Source of the DNA: Singulisphaera sp. GP187
GTDB lineage: Bacteria; Planctomycetota; Phycisphaerae; Phycisphaerales; SM1A02
Length of the DNA: 22,114 bases
NCBI GenBank assembly: GCA_945896765.1
Contig: CAMDEL010000004.1
Span: 1 to 22,114 of the forward strand
Direction: 5' to 3'
Shown here in pieces: positions 14,944-22,114 of the stretch (position 1 is its first letter; each line of letters starts with the position of its first letter). The notes under the pieces are model-generated. The model was given only the letters and a program-made list of their open reading frames with translations, did not search any database and had not been told where the DNA came from. The translations under genes and the position numbers were made by a program.

Positions 14944-16244
14944 AAATTACTTCCTTTCAATTCTGTATTTGAAATCGGATTTTGACAAGTGCTTGATGAT
15001 CCGAATGTCTGATTTCCTACAGATTCAAGCTGTGCTAGACGAAGAGATTCGACAAAATCGCCATTTCCAGAGGTTCGGTCGATGGATGCCACCCGAAAGC
15101 CTATGCGCAGTACCTCGGCGAGGGTGATTGAATCGATCGCTCGGGCCGGGAGAATTCGGCCATTTTCTTGAACATAAATCACCAGTTTTGATTCCGCAAG
15201 AAGTTGGGTCAATCTCGTCGCAGTCGTGAGATCCAATTTCAATGTGTCGCTCATTGAGGTCAGAGTTGCTGGCAATCCTTTTCGGTAATGCTCGCAAATC
15301 CACTCCATCGCGCTGACGGCGATGGCAGGTTCGAATGTGCTTGATTGATGACTCAGAATGCTGCGAATGCGTTCGTGACTGATGAGCGCGTGAAAGAGAG
15401 AAGAGACTTGCAATCCGAAAAGCACGATCAACCACATCGCATAGACCCAGAACATAAAAATCGGAACAAGTCCCAGCGAACCGTAAAGCCGATTGCCCGT
15501 GAATGCTTTCTCCATATAGATGCCCAGAAAGCGACGACCCAATTCCAAACCGATCGCGCCGACGAGCGCTCCGGTAACGATCGTCTTCCAACGCATTCGT
15601 ACGGTTGGAATGACTGAGTATGCGAAAAATAACAACAGAAAGAGCAAGCAGAATCCCAGGATTGGCCGCACGATGACATAGGAAGTCGGCAAAGTAGTTT
15701 GCCCATCGACGAAGCCATGCAATTCGTTGTCAAGCACAGGCAGCATCGCCAGCAGAATCGGGCCAAGTGTCAGCATGGACCAGTACACAAGTATTCGTCG
15801 ATGCCATGGCCGAGAATTTGCAGAACGGCAAACGATATTGAATGTGTTTTCGATCGCAACAATCAACCAAATTGCCGAGAAGAGAACAACAATCACGCCG
15901 ATGATTCCCAGCGCAGAGAGATCAATCGTGCCAGAGAATCGGACGAGTTCTTCGATCCAATTGCTCAGTGGCTGCTTCTCGACGGTGCGACTCCCTTCGG
16001 TCACGACGTCGATTCCGATTTCGTCTAAACCTGCCATTTCTGCGAGAGATTCCACGAACTTTGGAAAATTTTCTCCAGCAAGCGAGCGCGCGGCAAGTGT
16101 GGCGACGAACAGCACAGGCACGAGGCCGAAGAGCGTTCGAAAGGAAAGTGCGGCGGCCATATCTGGCGCTCGGACTTCGGCAAGATGATGGATGCAGTAA
16201 CGAGCAATGGCAATTCCGCGACTGGATTTTTGTAGGACATCCAC
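14940..16244 (-). CDS. YihY/BrkB family inner-membrane protein with C-terminal extension
   Basis: A 434-residue protein. Its first 290 residues match YihY/BrkB proteins (once misnamed ribonuclease BN): MAAALSFRTLFGLVPVLFV, a second hydrophobic pair with FSAIWLIVAIENTFNIV, and the hallmark RLYGSLGLVPIFMFWVYAMW followed by LIVLFGLQVSS. About six transmembrane helices are visible. After about residue 290 comes a cytoplasmic-looking region with AISAMEWICEHY-type helices and TTATRLTQLLAESKLV, reminiscent of a winged helix, then a Ser/Asn-rich tail. The function of the family is not established. It starts 9 bp after the repeat-protein gene and overlaps the STAS gene, so these are probably one operon. 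Confidence 0.9.
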   Translation of the reverse strand: MDVLQKSSRGIAIARYCIHHLAEVRAPDMAAALSFRTLFGLVPVLFVATLAARSLAGENFPKFVESLAEMAGLDEIGIDVVTEGSRTVEKQPLSNWIEELVRFSGTIDLSALGIIGVIVVLFSAIWLIVAIENTFNIVCRSANSRPWHRRILVYWSMLTLGPILLAMLPVLDNELHGFVDGQTTLPTSYVIVRPILGFCLLFLLLFFAYSVIPTVRMRWKTIVTGALVGAIGLELGRRFLGIYMEKAFTGNRLYGSLGLVPIFMFWVYAMWLIVLFGLQVSSLFHALISHERIRSILSHQSSTFEPAIAVSAMEWICEHYRKGLPATLTSMSDTLKLDLTTATRLTQLLAESKLVIYVQENGRILPARAIDSITLAEVLRIGFRVASIDRTSGNGDFVESLRLAQLESVGNQTFGSSSTCQNPISNTELKGSNL

Positions 16245-16253
16245 AGTTGAAGT

Positions 16254-18329
16254 CTATCGGATTGAAGTGCCAGAAACTTTTAGAGGAAGGTCAATCATCA
16301 AACCGAAGAGCGGGGCGGAAGCAGGCGCACCCTCCGTCAGCGCAGGCCCAGTGACGGTCACGCCACCACGCGTTCTCTTCGAGGAGAAAAAATCTTCGCC
16401 ACTGCCAGCGTCGATCAGCACGCTGAACGAGCGCGCCTTCGTCTCTTTGAAGTGATACGCATTGTCGCCAGACTCGCCTTGGATAAATGGTCCAAGCCCG
16501 ACATAATGGTCACATCCATCGAGGTCGCAGAACATTGCAAGCGCTTGTTCCGCTGCTGAACCTTGCGAGAGAGCATTTCCACGATATGTGTCGTTTCCCG
16601 CAGCATCCAGAAGCAGTGATATTGCAGTATCCCATGCTGCGCCTTGCGCTGCACTGATCATTGACCAATACACATCGTCGCCTGCAAGGTCGATCAGCAC
16701 TCCTGCAGCTTGGTGTGAAGTGAATCCTTGCGCATAGTGACTGCCGCGATAAAGATCATTTCCGCTTTGATCAAGCAACATTCCGAATCCGTAAAAGTAA
16801 CCGCCACCTTGGGAAAATTCGCCAGATTCGTATCGATCATCGCCGCCGAAATCTGCAAGTATCCCCACGCCGCCGGCAATCAATCGTCGTGCGCCAAATC
16901 CAATGCCTTGGCTCATTGCAAATGAAATGGTTGGAACGCCGTCGACACCTGGCGAGATTCCATCAACTCGATAGAGATCATTTCCTTTTATATCCACAAG
17001 TGCGCCGATTCCCAGTGGGCCGCCAATCCCTTGGGAATTGACAGAACTTTGATATTCGTCGCCACCCGATTGATCGAAAAGAAAACCTGCGCCGAGAATT
17101 CCTGCGCCCATGCTCCATGCTCCAGTGCGATATCGATCGTTACCACTTCGATCAATCAGAATGCCGACGCCAAACAATCCTGCTCCGCAAGACAAATGAG
17201 GGCCAGAATATTGGTCGTCGCCCGCAGCATCATCGATCAGAGATAATCCCAAGATTGCCCCTGCAGGTCCTTGTTGATCGCCACCTTTGTATTGATCGTT
17301 TCCAGCGAGATCAATGATCCCTTGATTGCCTGTGTGCAAAGTGGACCATGTGTATATGTCATCGCCACCAGGTTCAAAAACTGCTGCGATGGAACCCATG
17401 TCATATGAGTTGTTGGCGAGCGATCCCACGACGACCCATCCCAATCCTTCCACCTTTTCTGCGCCAAGAATTGGTCCAGTGACTGCGCTCGCAATCTCTG
17501 CAGGAATCGCCTCATTTTCAAGAGATTTCCAATCTGCAGTGACGCCAAAATCTGCGTCGATGTGAGCCAGCGATGATGCCACTGCACGCATCAATCCACC
17601 TTCGCTCATATCCATACTTCGTCTTGCTCGAATCGCAAAGTTTTCGAATCGCTGCGCCGTCGTTGAACTCGGGCTGACCTCAGTCGTCAACATCTGCAAA
17701 AATTCAAAGCACTCAGTGGGCGATGGGCGATCTTCAATCGGAGTCGCAAATTTTAAGCGCGGTTCGTTGAGCAGAAAATCCATCGCAAAGATTGCGCCTT
17801 GTGGATCAGCGACTGGAATTTTTCCTTGAAATGGAGCGAGTCCTTCAGTCGTTGAGCCGAAACATTTGCAGACAAATTCGGCGGCAGCACGCTGTGGAGA
17901 GTTGCGAATTCCCTCTACAGGAGGAAGCTTCAATCGCAGTATCGGCGTTGCCGTCGCCGCAGAAATATTCGCCAGTGCAAAGGGTTGTGCAATGGCCAGT
18001 CGCATTGGATCAACCATCTGTGCGCCCGGAGCGCGACTGCAATATTGAGTGATCGCGGCAAGTACAAGATTTGTCGGTTCGCGAAGTTGATTCGCATCGA
18101 TCAGCGGTCCCAAAGTTTTCGCGCTTGGCGAAGGGTCGAGCAGAACCGTAGCAACAGCGCATTCCTGAACAAATGGCAGAACTTGCGTTGAAACTAAAAC
18201 ATTTACCTGCGGGGGATCTTGCGCGTGCACACGCATAGGCGCAAATGCCTGAACAGATGAAAATGCGCAAGAGAAAGTGCAAGCAAAGGGGATCATCAAC
18301 GACAAATGCGCATTTGAAGATTTCTTCAT
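16254..18329 (-). CDS. Secreted 27-residue-repeat protein (D-x-x-G-N/D-D-x-Y), probable beta-solenoid
   Basis: A 691-residue protein of no family I can name. The ATG at 18329 gives a signal peptide (basic start, hydrophobic core about 9-28, cleavage candidates at VQA or VHA by residue 36). An alpha-rich domain with several Cys spans about 40-300. From about 319 to 648 there are about 13 copies of D-x-x-G-N/D-D-x-Y, at 319, 340, 367, 393, 419, 446, 493, 520, 547, 575 and 602, then two degenerate copies. Spacing is 26-28 residues apart from one 47-residue step. Between them recur Q-G, then G-x-G-x-L-x-D. The period and acidic turns suggest a calcium-binding beta-solenoid; this is inference. It heads the YihY-STAS-lipoprotein operon. 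Confidence 0.85.
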   Translation of the reverse strand: MKKSSNAHLSLMIPFACTFSCAFSSVQAFAPMRVHAQDPPQVNVLVSTQVLPFVQECAVATVLLDPSPSAKTLGPLIDANQLREPTNLVLAAITQYCSRAPGAQMVDPMRLAIAQPFALANISAATATPILRLKLPPVEGIRNSPQRAAAEFVCKCFGSTTEGLAPFQGKIPVADPQGAIFAMDFLLNEPRLKFATPIEDRPSPTECFEFLQMLTTEVSPSSTTAQRFENFAIRARRSMDMSEGGLMRAVASSLAHIDADFGVTADWKSLENEAIPAEIASAVTGPILGAEKVEGLGWVVVGSLANNSYDMGSIAAVFEPGGDDIYTWSTLHTGNQGIIDLAGNDQYKGGDQQGPAGAILGLSLIDDAAGDDQYSGPHLSCGAGLFGVGILIDRSGNDRYRTGAWSMGAGILGAGFLFDQSGGDEYQSSVNSQGIGGPLGIGALVDIKGNDLYRVDGISPGVDGVPTISFAMSQGIGFGARRLIAGGVGILADFGGDDRYESGEFSQGGGYFYGFGMLLDQSGNDLYRGSHYAQGFTSHQAAGVLIDLAGDDVYWSMISAAQGAAWDTAISLLLDAAGNDTYRGNALSQGSAAEQALAMFCDLDGCDHYVGLGPFIQGESGDNAYHFKETKARSFSVLIDAGSGEDFFSSKRTRGGVTVTGPALTEGAPASAPLFGLMIDLPLKVSGTSIR

Positions 18330-18371
18330 GTTGCAAGCATAGTTCCGCTGAAAAACCACTACCTTGTGGAG
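18330..18371. promoter_or_regulatory. Divergent promoter region, repeat-protein gene and pseudouridine synthase
   Basis: A 42-bp gap separates the two starts. On the minus strand TATGCT (18341-18336) lies 6 nt before the repeat-protein ATG. On the plus strand TACCTT (18360-18365) lies 6 nt before the ATG at 18372. Neither gene has a usable Shine-Dalgarno and no convincing -35 boxes are visible. Confidence 0.35.
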
Positions 18372-19334
18372 ATGCCACGTCGCGGTCAAAAACCAACTCA
18401 CTCGTTTATCGATGCATCGCGCGGAACGCGCATTCAGAAGGTGATCGCCGACGCTGGACTCGCGTCGCGGCGCGAGGCGGAATCGATGATCACGCAGGGT
18501 CTTGTTCGGGTGAATGGCGAACTGATTGACGGGTTACCAGCGTGGGTCGATCCAAGTCGCGATCGAATCACCGTCGATGGAAGATTGTTGCGCCCACCAG
18601 AACAACATGTGTATGTGATGTTGCACAAGCCGCCAGGATTTGTCTGCACAAGTTCAGATCCTGAGGGTCGACGATTGGTGACTGATTTGGTCGAGCATCC
18701 CAGTCGCGTTCGACTCTATTCAGTTGGTCGATTGGATTTCGATTCAAGTGGTCTTCTCTTGATGACCAACGACGGCGAATTTGCAAATCGCCTCACGCAT
18801 CCGCGGTACGAGGTCTATAAAGAATATGAATTGATGGTCAAAGGAAGTCTGGGTCCTGAAGATGTTGACCGTCTCGAAGAAGGAATTTTTTCGCCAGCTG
18901 AGAAGACGCCTGGATCTCGACCACAAGAATCTCATTTGAAGATTCTTCGGCGCGATGGTGAACGAACCGTTCTGACCATGGAATTGCGCGAAGGCAGCAA
19001 CCGTCAAATTCGACAGTTGATGGCGGATCTTGGTCATCCCGTCAAGCGAATGCGCCGAACACGAATGGGCCCTGTTCGTTTGAGAGGTCTTGCGGTCGGC
19101 GCGTGGCGAGATCTCACGCACTCGGAGTTGTCGCAACTTCGGCAAGAAGCATTCGCAGATGTGGCGACGATTCAGAAACGGCGCGCATCGCCATCGAAGA
19201 ATGTGACCAAAAGTGTTGGCAAGAATTTGCGAACAACTTCGCGCAGGAGTTCGACTCCACAAAGAACTCCAGCCAAGAATTCCAATGGTCGATCGATTCG
19301 CGGCAACAACTCTGGTCGCCGATCGGCATCATGA
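18372..19334 (+). CDS. rluB: Ribosomal large subunit pseudouridine synthase, RsuA/RluB family
   Basis: A 320-residue protein that isomerises a uridine in rRNA. An S4 RNA-binding domain (RIQKVIADAGLASRREAES, then GLVRVNGE) leads into the synthase domain, with HKPPGFVCTSSDPEGRR, and the catalytic Asp about residue 122 in YSVGRLDFDSSGLLLMTNDG, then REGSNRQIRQLMADLGHPV and RTRMGPVRL. A basic tail of about 55 residues rich in Lys, Arg, Ser and Thr follows, as in many RluB proteins, and probably binds RNA. The frame also offers GTG at 18366; I prefer the ATG at 18372. RsuA, RluE or RluF specificity cannot be excluded. FmdB-like and DUF429-like genes follow closely. Confidence 0.92.
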   Translation: MPRRGQKPTHSFIDASRGTRIQKVIADAGLASRREAESMITQGLVRVNGELIDGLPAWVDPSRDRITVDGRLLRPPEQHVYVMLHKPPGFVCTSSDPEGRRLVTDLVEHPSRVRLYSVGRLDFDSSGLLLMTNDGEFANRLTHPRYEVYKEYELMVKGSLGPEDVDRLEEGIFSPAEKTPGSRPQESHLKILRRDGERTVLTMELREGSNRQIRQLMADLGHPVKRMRRTRMGPVRLRGLAVGAWRDLTHSELSQLRQEAFADVATIQKRRASPSKNVTKSVGKNLRTTSRRSSTPQRTPAKNSNGRSIRGNNSGRRSAS

Positions 19335-19353
19335 TCGTCTGACGAATTCATCC

Positions 19354-19359
19354 TAGAAT
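19354..19359 (+). promoter_or_regulatory. TAGAAT, candidate -10 of the FmdB-like gene
   Basis: TAGAAT ends 7 nt before the ATG at 19367, in a 32-bp gap without a Shine-Dalgarno. No good -35 is seen. It could be a leaderless promoter or chance. Confidence 0.35.
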
Positions 19360-19366
19360 CGAACAA

Positions 19367-19600
19367 ATGCCTCAATACGAATACATCAGCGAAAGTGACG
19401 GCGAAGTGATTGTTCTCTTGCGATCAATGGCGCAAGCGGACGACAAAGTCAGCGATCCAGAAGGTCGCGGCAGAAAATTCACCCGCACGATCAGCGCATT
19501 TGGAGTGACAGGAACAAGTTCTCCTGCAGCTTCATCCCATGTCCATGTTGGTGGCTGTTGCCCATGCGGGAAGCCCCAGTCTGCGTGTGGCAATCAGTGA
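19367..19600 (+). CDS. FmdB-like small protein lacking the zinc-ribbon cysteines
   Basis: A 77-residue protein. MPQYEY is the hallmark N-terminus of the FmdB regulatory-protein family, and KFTRTISAFGV parallels the region after the second Cys pair. The Cys pairs themselves are gone: where FmdB has C-x-x-C-G this protein has ISESDG, and DPEGRGRKF stands where C-P-x-C-G is expected. Instead a compact CCPCGKPQSACG at residues 64-75 ends the protein, so any metal site has moved to the tail. Function unknown. It is 32 bp after the pseudouridine synthase, and its TGA overlaps the GTG of the next gene, suggesting translational coupling. Confidence 0.7.
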   Translation: MPQYEYISESDGEVIVLLRSMAQADDKVSDPEGRGRKFTRTISAFGVTGTSSPAASSHVHVGGCCPCGKPQSACGNQ

Positions 19601-20343
19601 ATTCCTTGCAACTGCATGGCGTTGATTTTTCTGGAGCAGACAATGGCGGGCTTCATAAAATTCGTATCGCATCATGGAAGTCGCCAACAGAAATCACCGT
19701 CGAACGAGCGGATCGCAAGATGCTTGTGCGAATGATTCTTGAATCTGCGAAGAGCGAACAAAATCATCTTTGGAGAATTGATGCGCCGGTTGGTTTGCCA
19801 ATTCAGACAATTCGTGCGCACGGAATTGAAGAGACTTGGCTTGCAAGTGCACAGTGGTCTGCAAAGCTTGGATCTCCTCGCGCGTGGCGCACAAAATTGC
19901 GAGAAGTTTCGCGTGAAGAGCCTCGGCGTAAAACCGATACCGAAGCCCGCACTCCGATGGCTCCAATGAATCTTCGCGTTTTTAAACAGACGTGGACGCT
20001 CATGTGCGAAGTTCTGTTGCCGTTGCATGCTGCGGGAATTTCGATATCCCCTATGGCGAATACTGGATCTCGCACGACGGTTTGTGAAGGTTGTCCATCC
20101 AGTGTTTTGCAGCGTTTGGGATGGCCGGCAAAGGGATATAAGGGCGAGGGTGTACCGCCAAGTCGAGTGCGAGCATTGATCGCAAGGCGACTGGAAGAAA
20201 CTGGAATTCCAATTTCTAAAGTGATGATGCAGAAGATCATTGATGACACGGAAGGGGATCTGCTTGATGCGATCATCCTGCTGACTCCACCAGTTTTTAC
20301 GGCGTTTCCTGCAGAGGCGATTATCGAAGGCTGGGTTTTCTAA
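19597..20343 (+). CDS. DUF429-like protein, predicted RNase H fold
   Basis: A 248-residue protein. It begins LHGVDFSGADNGG with Asp10 on the first strand, then LWRIDAPVGLP (Asp62), a variable middle, VCEGCPSSVLQRL (Glu164) and DDTEGDLLDAIILL (Asp221, Asp224). This order of acidic motifs is that of DUF429 proteins, which are predicted to adopt an RNase H-like fold; activity is not established in my knowledge. The frame is open from 19558, but I take the GTG at 19597 because it forms a GTGA overlap with the FmdB-like stop and puts the first motif near the N-terminus. It ends 1 nt before the convergent queE stop. Confidence 0.72.
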   Translation: MNSLQLHGVDFSGADNGGLHKIRIASWKSPTEITVERADRKMLVRMILESAKSEQNHLWRIDAPVGLPIQTIRAHGIEETWLASAQWSAKLGSPRAWRTKLREVSREEPRRKTDTEARTPMAPMNLRVFKQTWTLMCEVLLPLHAAGISISPMANTGSRTTVCEGCPSSVLQRLGWPAKGYKGEGVPPSRVRALIARRLEETGIPISKVMMQKIIDDTEGDLLDAIILLTPPVFTAFPAEAIIEGWVF

Positions 20344-20344
20344 A

Positions 20345-21022
20345 TCACACGCCGCGTGTCTGCGGTTCCCAAATGATCTTGTGAACTTGAACTTGCAATC
20401 GGACATTCAAGTGATCCGCCAGAATCCACTGCGCAAGTTGGCGCGGATGCAAACCTGATGCGCCAAGAATCTCCAAGCCTTTGGGTTGTTCATGCACTGG
20501 CGAAAAAAGCACCGCCCGACAACGTTTGGAAAGATTGTGTTTGGCAGTGACTTCTCGGGCAAATTCATAATCGCTTCGTGAAGAAAGCACAAACTTCACT
20601 TCGTCATGTGGTCGCAGTCGATCGAGATTCTCCCAAACCATCCGCGCAGATTCGCCCGAGTCTGGAGTCTTCACATCCAAGATGATGTGTGCGCGCGGAT
20701 CTATCGGTTCAGTATCAACCGCACCAGATGTTTCGATTAACACGGTGCGCTGCGCATCAAGCAGGCGGCTGATGAGTGTGTGAACATTTCGCTGCGCAAG
20801 AGGTTCGCCGCCAGTGATCTGCACCAATGTGCAGGGGTTCGCCAAGACCTCATCAAGCAGCGAATCGATCGTTCGTGTCGTTCCTTCTCGAAATGCATAT
20901 TCGGTATCGCAGTATCGACAACGCAGTGGGCATCCAGTCAAGCGCACGAAAACGCATGGCTCGCCCACCCATGTGGATTCGCCCTGAATCGAAAAGAAAA
21001 TTTCGTTGATGCGAAGTGTCAT
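20345..21022 (-). CDS. queE: 7-carboxy-7-deazaguanine synthase (radical SAM)
   Basis: A 225-residue radical SAM enzyme making 7-carboxy-7-deazaguanine, a step of queuosine biosynthesis. The start NEIFFSIQGESTWVGEPCVFVRLTGCPLRCRYCDTEYAF holds the family's Q-G-E-x-x-x-x-G motif and the cluster cysteines Cys31, Cys35 and Cys38 (CX3CX2C). ITGGEPLAQ follows for SAM binding, then LIETSGAVDTEPI and ILDVKTPDSGE. The other queuosine genes are not in the window. The ATG at 21022 puts the motifs at the family's normal offset. TAGTCT lies 12 nt upstream. The gene is convergent with the DUF429-like gene. Confidence 0.96.
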   Translation of the reverse strand: MTLRINEIFFSIQGESTWVGEPCVFVRLTGCPLRCRYCDTEYAFREGTTRTIDSLLDEVLANPCTLVQITGGEPLAQRNVHTLISRLLDAQRTVLIETSGAVDTEPIDPRAHIILDVKTPDSGESARMVWENLDRLRPHDEVKFVLSSRSDYEFAREVTAKHNLSKRCRAVLFSPVHEQPKGLEILGASGLHPRQLAQWILADHLNVRLQVQVHKIIWEPQTRGV

Positions 21023-21092
21023 AACCAGTTGAACAGACTAGTGGATGTATGTATTGGACTGGGCAAATTGCACGAAGCAATTGGTCGCAAAC

Positions 21093-21126
21093 AAAAAAGT
21101 TGCCGACACTCTTCAGTGACGGCAAC
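21093..21126 (-). terminator. Intrinsic terminator of tRNA-Leu
   Basis: Arms GTTGCCG (21099-21105) and CGGCAAC (21120-21126) make a 7-bp stem, extended past an A/A mismatch by CACT/AGTG around a 4-nt loop. On the minus strand the stem is followed by TTTTTTG TTT (complement of 21090-21098). It lies 30 bp after the tRNA. The rest of the 133-bp gap from queE to the tRNA shows nothing else. Confidence 0.88.
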
Positions 21127-21155
21127 TAAATTTCAACCCGATTATCCAAAATCAA

Positions 21156-21239
21156 TGCCCAGAAGAGGACTCGAACCTCCAAGAGATTTCTCCCACCAGC
21201 ACCTCAAGCTGGCGCGTCTGCCAATTCCGCCACCTGGGC
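21156..21239 (-). tRNA. tRNA-Leu, anticodon GAG
   Basis: Read on the minus strand, the 84-nt sequence begins GCCCAGG, which pairs with TCTGGGC, with discriminator A. It has a D-arm, the anticodon stem CCAGC/GCTGG around loop TTGAGGT (anticodon GAG), a long variable arm with GGGAG/CTC and a T-arm GAGG-TTCGAGT-CCTC. The long variable arm is the class II feature of tRNA-Leu. The terminal CCA is not encoded (the next bases are TTG), so it must be added after transcription. Confidence 0.96.
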
Positions 21240-21260
21240 TTAGTTAGGAGGGGGGCGGAG

Positions 21261-21266
21261 AGTATA
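21261..21266 (-). promoter_or_regulatory. TATACT, candidate -10 box of tRNA-Leu
   Basis: On the minus strand TATACT lies 21 nt before the tRNA 5' end, between the tRNA and the dockerin gene's stop. This gives a leader of about 15 nt. No matching -35 at 16-18 bp was found; TTGCTC stands 21 bp upstream. Confidence 0.4.
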
Positions 21267-21269
21267 CGG

Positions 21270-22114
21270 TCAGCCCGTCCATGCCGCGAGCAAGAGGGTC
21301 AAGTCACCACCGTCGGTGAAACCATCTTGGTTGATGTCTCCACCAAGTGTTCCCCATCCACTCAAAAGAATTGCCAAGTCGGTCCCGTTGACGAGAGTGT
21401 CTTGGTTCAGATCCGCAGGCACAAATGGTGGGGTGCAACTGAGAGCACTGACTTGGAAGTCATCAAGACCAGCTTCTACGACAGATCCTGTGGCAAGATC
21501 CGACGCCACGAATCGAACCTTCATCGTGGAAGTTGGTGTTAAAAAGTTCGAGATTCGGAAACTCTTCGAAACCCAAGCATTCGCATTTTCTGTGACAAGT
21601 TCCATCTGAACCCAGCTCGTTCCGTTGTTGTTGGATATTTCGACTGGCATCGAATCCGCGTTTGGTGAGCCGCCTTTGTCGTTGGAATACCAGCGCCAGT
21701 ATTTGACTTGAGGGTCAGCAAGACCCAGCGCAGAGAAAGTCGGCGAGGTCAATGTTGTAGCGCCACCGTCAATATCGTTATCTCCTAGAGCACCACCGAC
21801 AAGTCCTTGTCCTGTCACATAGCACAAGGTTCCAGGGACAGTGTGATCATCTTCGGGTTGAGCAAGCGTTCCAACAGGATCGACGCGTGTCCAGATTCCA
21901 GTGGTCGCAAGATCGCCAGTTGCCCCAACGGTCCACGCTCCAGCACTTTCGAAGGTGTCAGAAGTAGCGGTGATTTCCCCATACGCGCCAGTCGTCGTAT
22001 TGAAAGAAGTCGGAGCATTCGCAGGGCTCGTGACGATCACACTGGCTGTCGTCTTCGCTTCGAAATAATAATTCACAGGTGTTCCGCATGCACTCATCGG
22101 AACTTGCGCGGTAT
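21270..22114 (-). CDS. Secreted protein with C-terminal dockerin, N-terminal part outside window
   Basis: The frame is open to the window edge (an in-frame Met at 22097 is internal), so the first part is missing. Visible are about 280 residues. A Thr/Ser-rich start (YYFEAKTTASVIVTSP) leads to a beta-sandwich-like region with DTFESAGAWTVGATGD, TSPTFSALGLADPQVKYWRW and AGLDDFQVSALSC, of the MAM-like type common in extracellular proteins. Two dockerin-type calcium repeats end it: DLNQDTLVNGTDLAILLSGW and DINQDGFTDGGDLTLLLAAW. Terminal dockerin tails of this form are frequent in Phycisphaerae secreted proteins. The catalytic function, if any, lies upstream of the window. Confidence 0.85.
   Translation of the reverse strand, partial: TAQVPMSACGTPVNYYFEAKTTASVIVTSPANAPTSFNTTTGAYGEITATSDTFESAGAWTVGATGDLATTGIWTRVDPVGTLAQPEDDHTVPGTLCYVTGQGLVGGALGDNDIDGGATTLTSPTFSALGLADPQVKYWRWYSNDKGGSPNADSMPVEISNNNGTSWVQMELVTENANAWVSKSFRISNFLTPTSTMKVRFVASDLATGSVVEAGLDDFQVSALSCTPPFVPADLNQDTLVNGTDLAILLSGWGTLGGDINQDGFTDGGDLTLLLAAWTG

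Noticed and set aside
18330..18401. 24-residue N-terminal extension of the repeat protein
   Set aside because: It would place residues before the signal peptide's basic start and overlap the divergent pseudouridine synthase start; the ATG at 18329 gives a proper signal peptide.
19672..20406. 244-residue minus-strand frame opposite the DUF429-like gene
   Set aside because: It is rich in His, Asn and Arg with no motif, overlaps queE's end and mirrors a gene with conserved acidic motifs.

Overview
The window looks like a chromosomal segment of a Gram-negative planctomycete, most likely class Phycisphaerae. The reasons are the two-repeat C-terminal dockerin of a secreted protein at the right edge, a small Hc1-type histone H1-like protein, LPS heptose genes (gmhB, waaF), and housekeeping subunits (atpD, nuoB) standing apart from their usual operons. 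The lineage is inferred from content only. I see no insertion sequence, phage, plasmid or CRISPR. Genes are tightly packed, with repeated 4-bp ATGA/GTGA overlaps.

Layout. 1-411: 3' part of an A-type Fe-S carrier with an unusual insertion. 474-2420 (-): HELGH zinc metallopeptidase. 2488-2817 (+): small SmpA/BamE-like lipoprotein. 2832-3012: an array of four near-identical hairpins between convergent genes. 6100-3017 (-): fabZ, manA and atpD. 6192-6380 (+): Hc1-like histone with its own promoter, strong SD and terminator. 12409-6509 (-): a six-gene run pfkA, gmhB, waaF, plsY, purB and an isochorismatase-family hydrolase, most of it joined by ATGA overlaps. 12445-13701 (+): aspartate aminotransferase. 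18329-13708 (-): a secreted protein of 27-residue D-x-x-G-N/D-D-x-Y repeats, a YihY/BrkB membrane protein, a STAS protein, a small lipoprotein and nuoB. 18372-20343 (+): an RsuA/RluB pseudouridine synthase, a FmdB-like protein without its zinc-ribbon cysteines, and a DUF429-like protein. 21022-20345 (-): queE. 21239-21156 (-): tRNA-Leu(GAG) with a strong terminator. 22114-21270 (-): the C-terminal part of a dockerin-bearing secreted protein.

Functionally the segment is mostly core metabolism: glycolysis (pfkA), sugar phosphates (manA), fatty acid and phospholipid synthesis (fabZ, plsY), LPS heptose (gmhB, waaF), purines (purB), amino acids (aspC), respiration (nuoB, atpD), and translation or tRNA modification (pseudouridine synthase, queE, tRNA-Leu). 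The least ordinary features are the hairpin array, the 27-residue repeat protein and its operon, the GmhB C-terminal extension with a degraded zinc site, the Fe-S carrier insertion, the operon-less atpD and nuoB, and TAnnnT hexamers 6-8 nt before the ATG of seven genes, which suggests leaderless or very short-leader transcripts.
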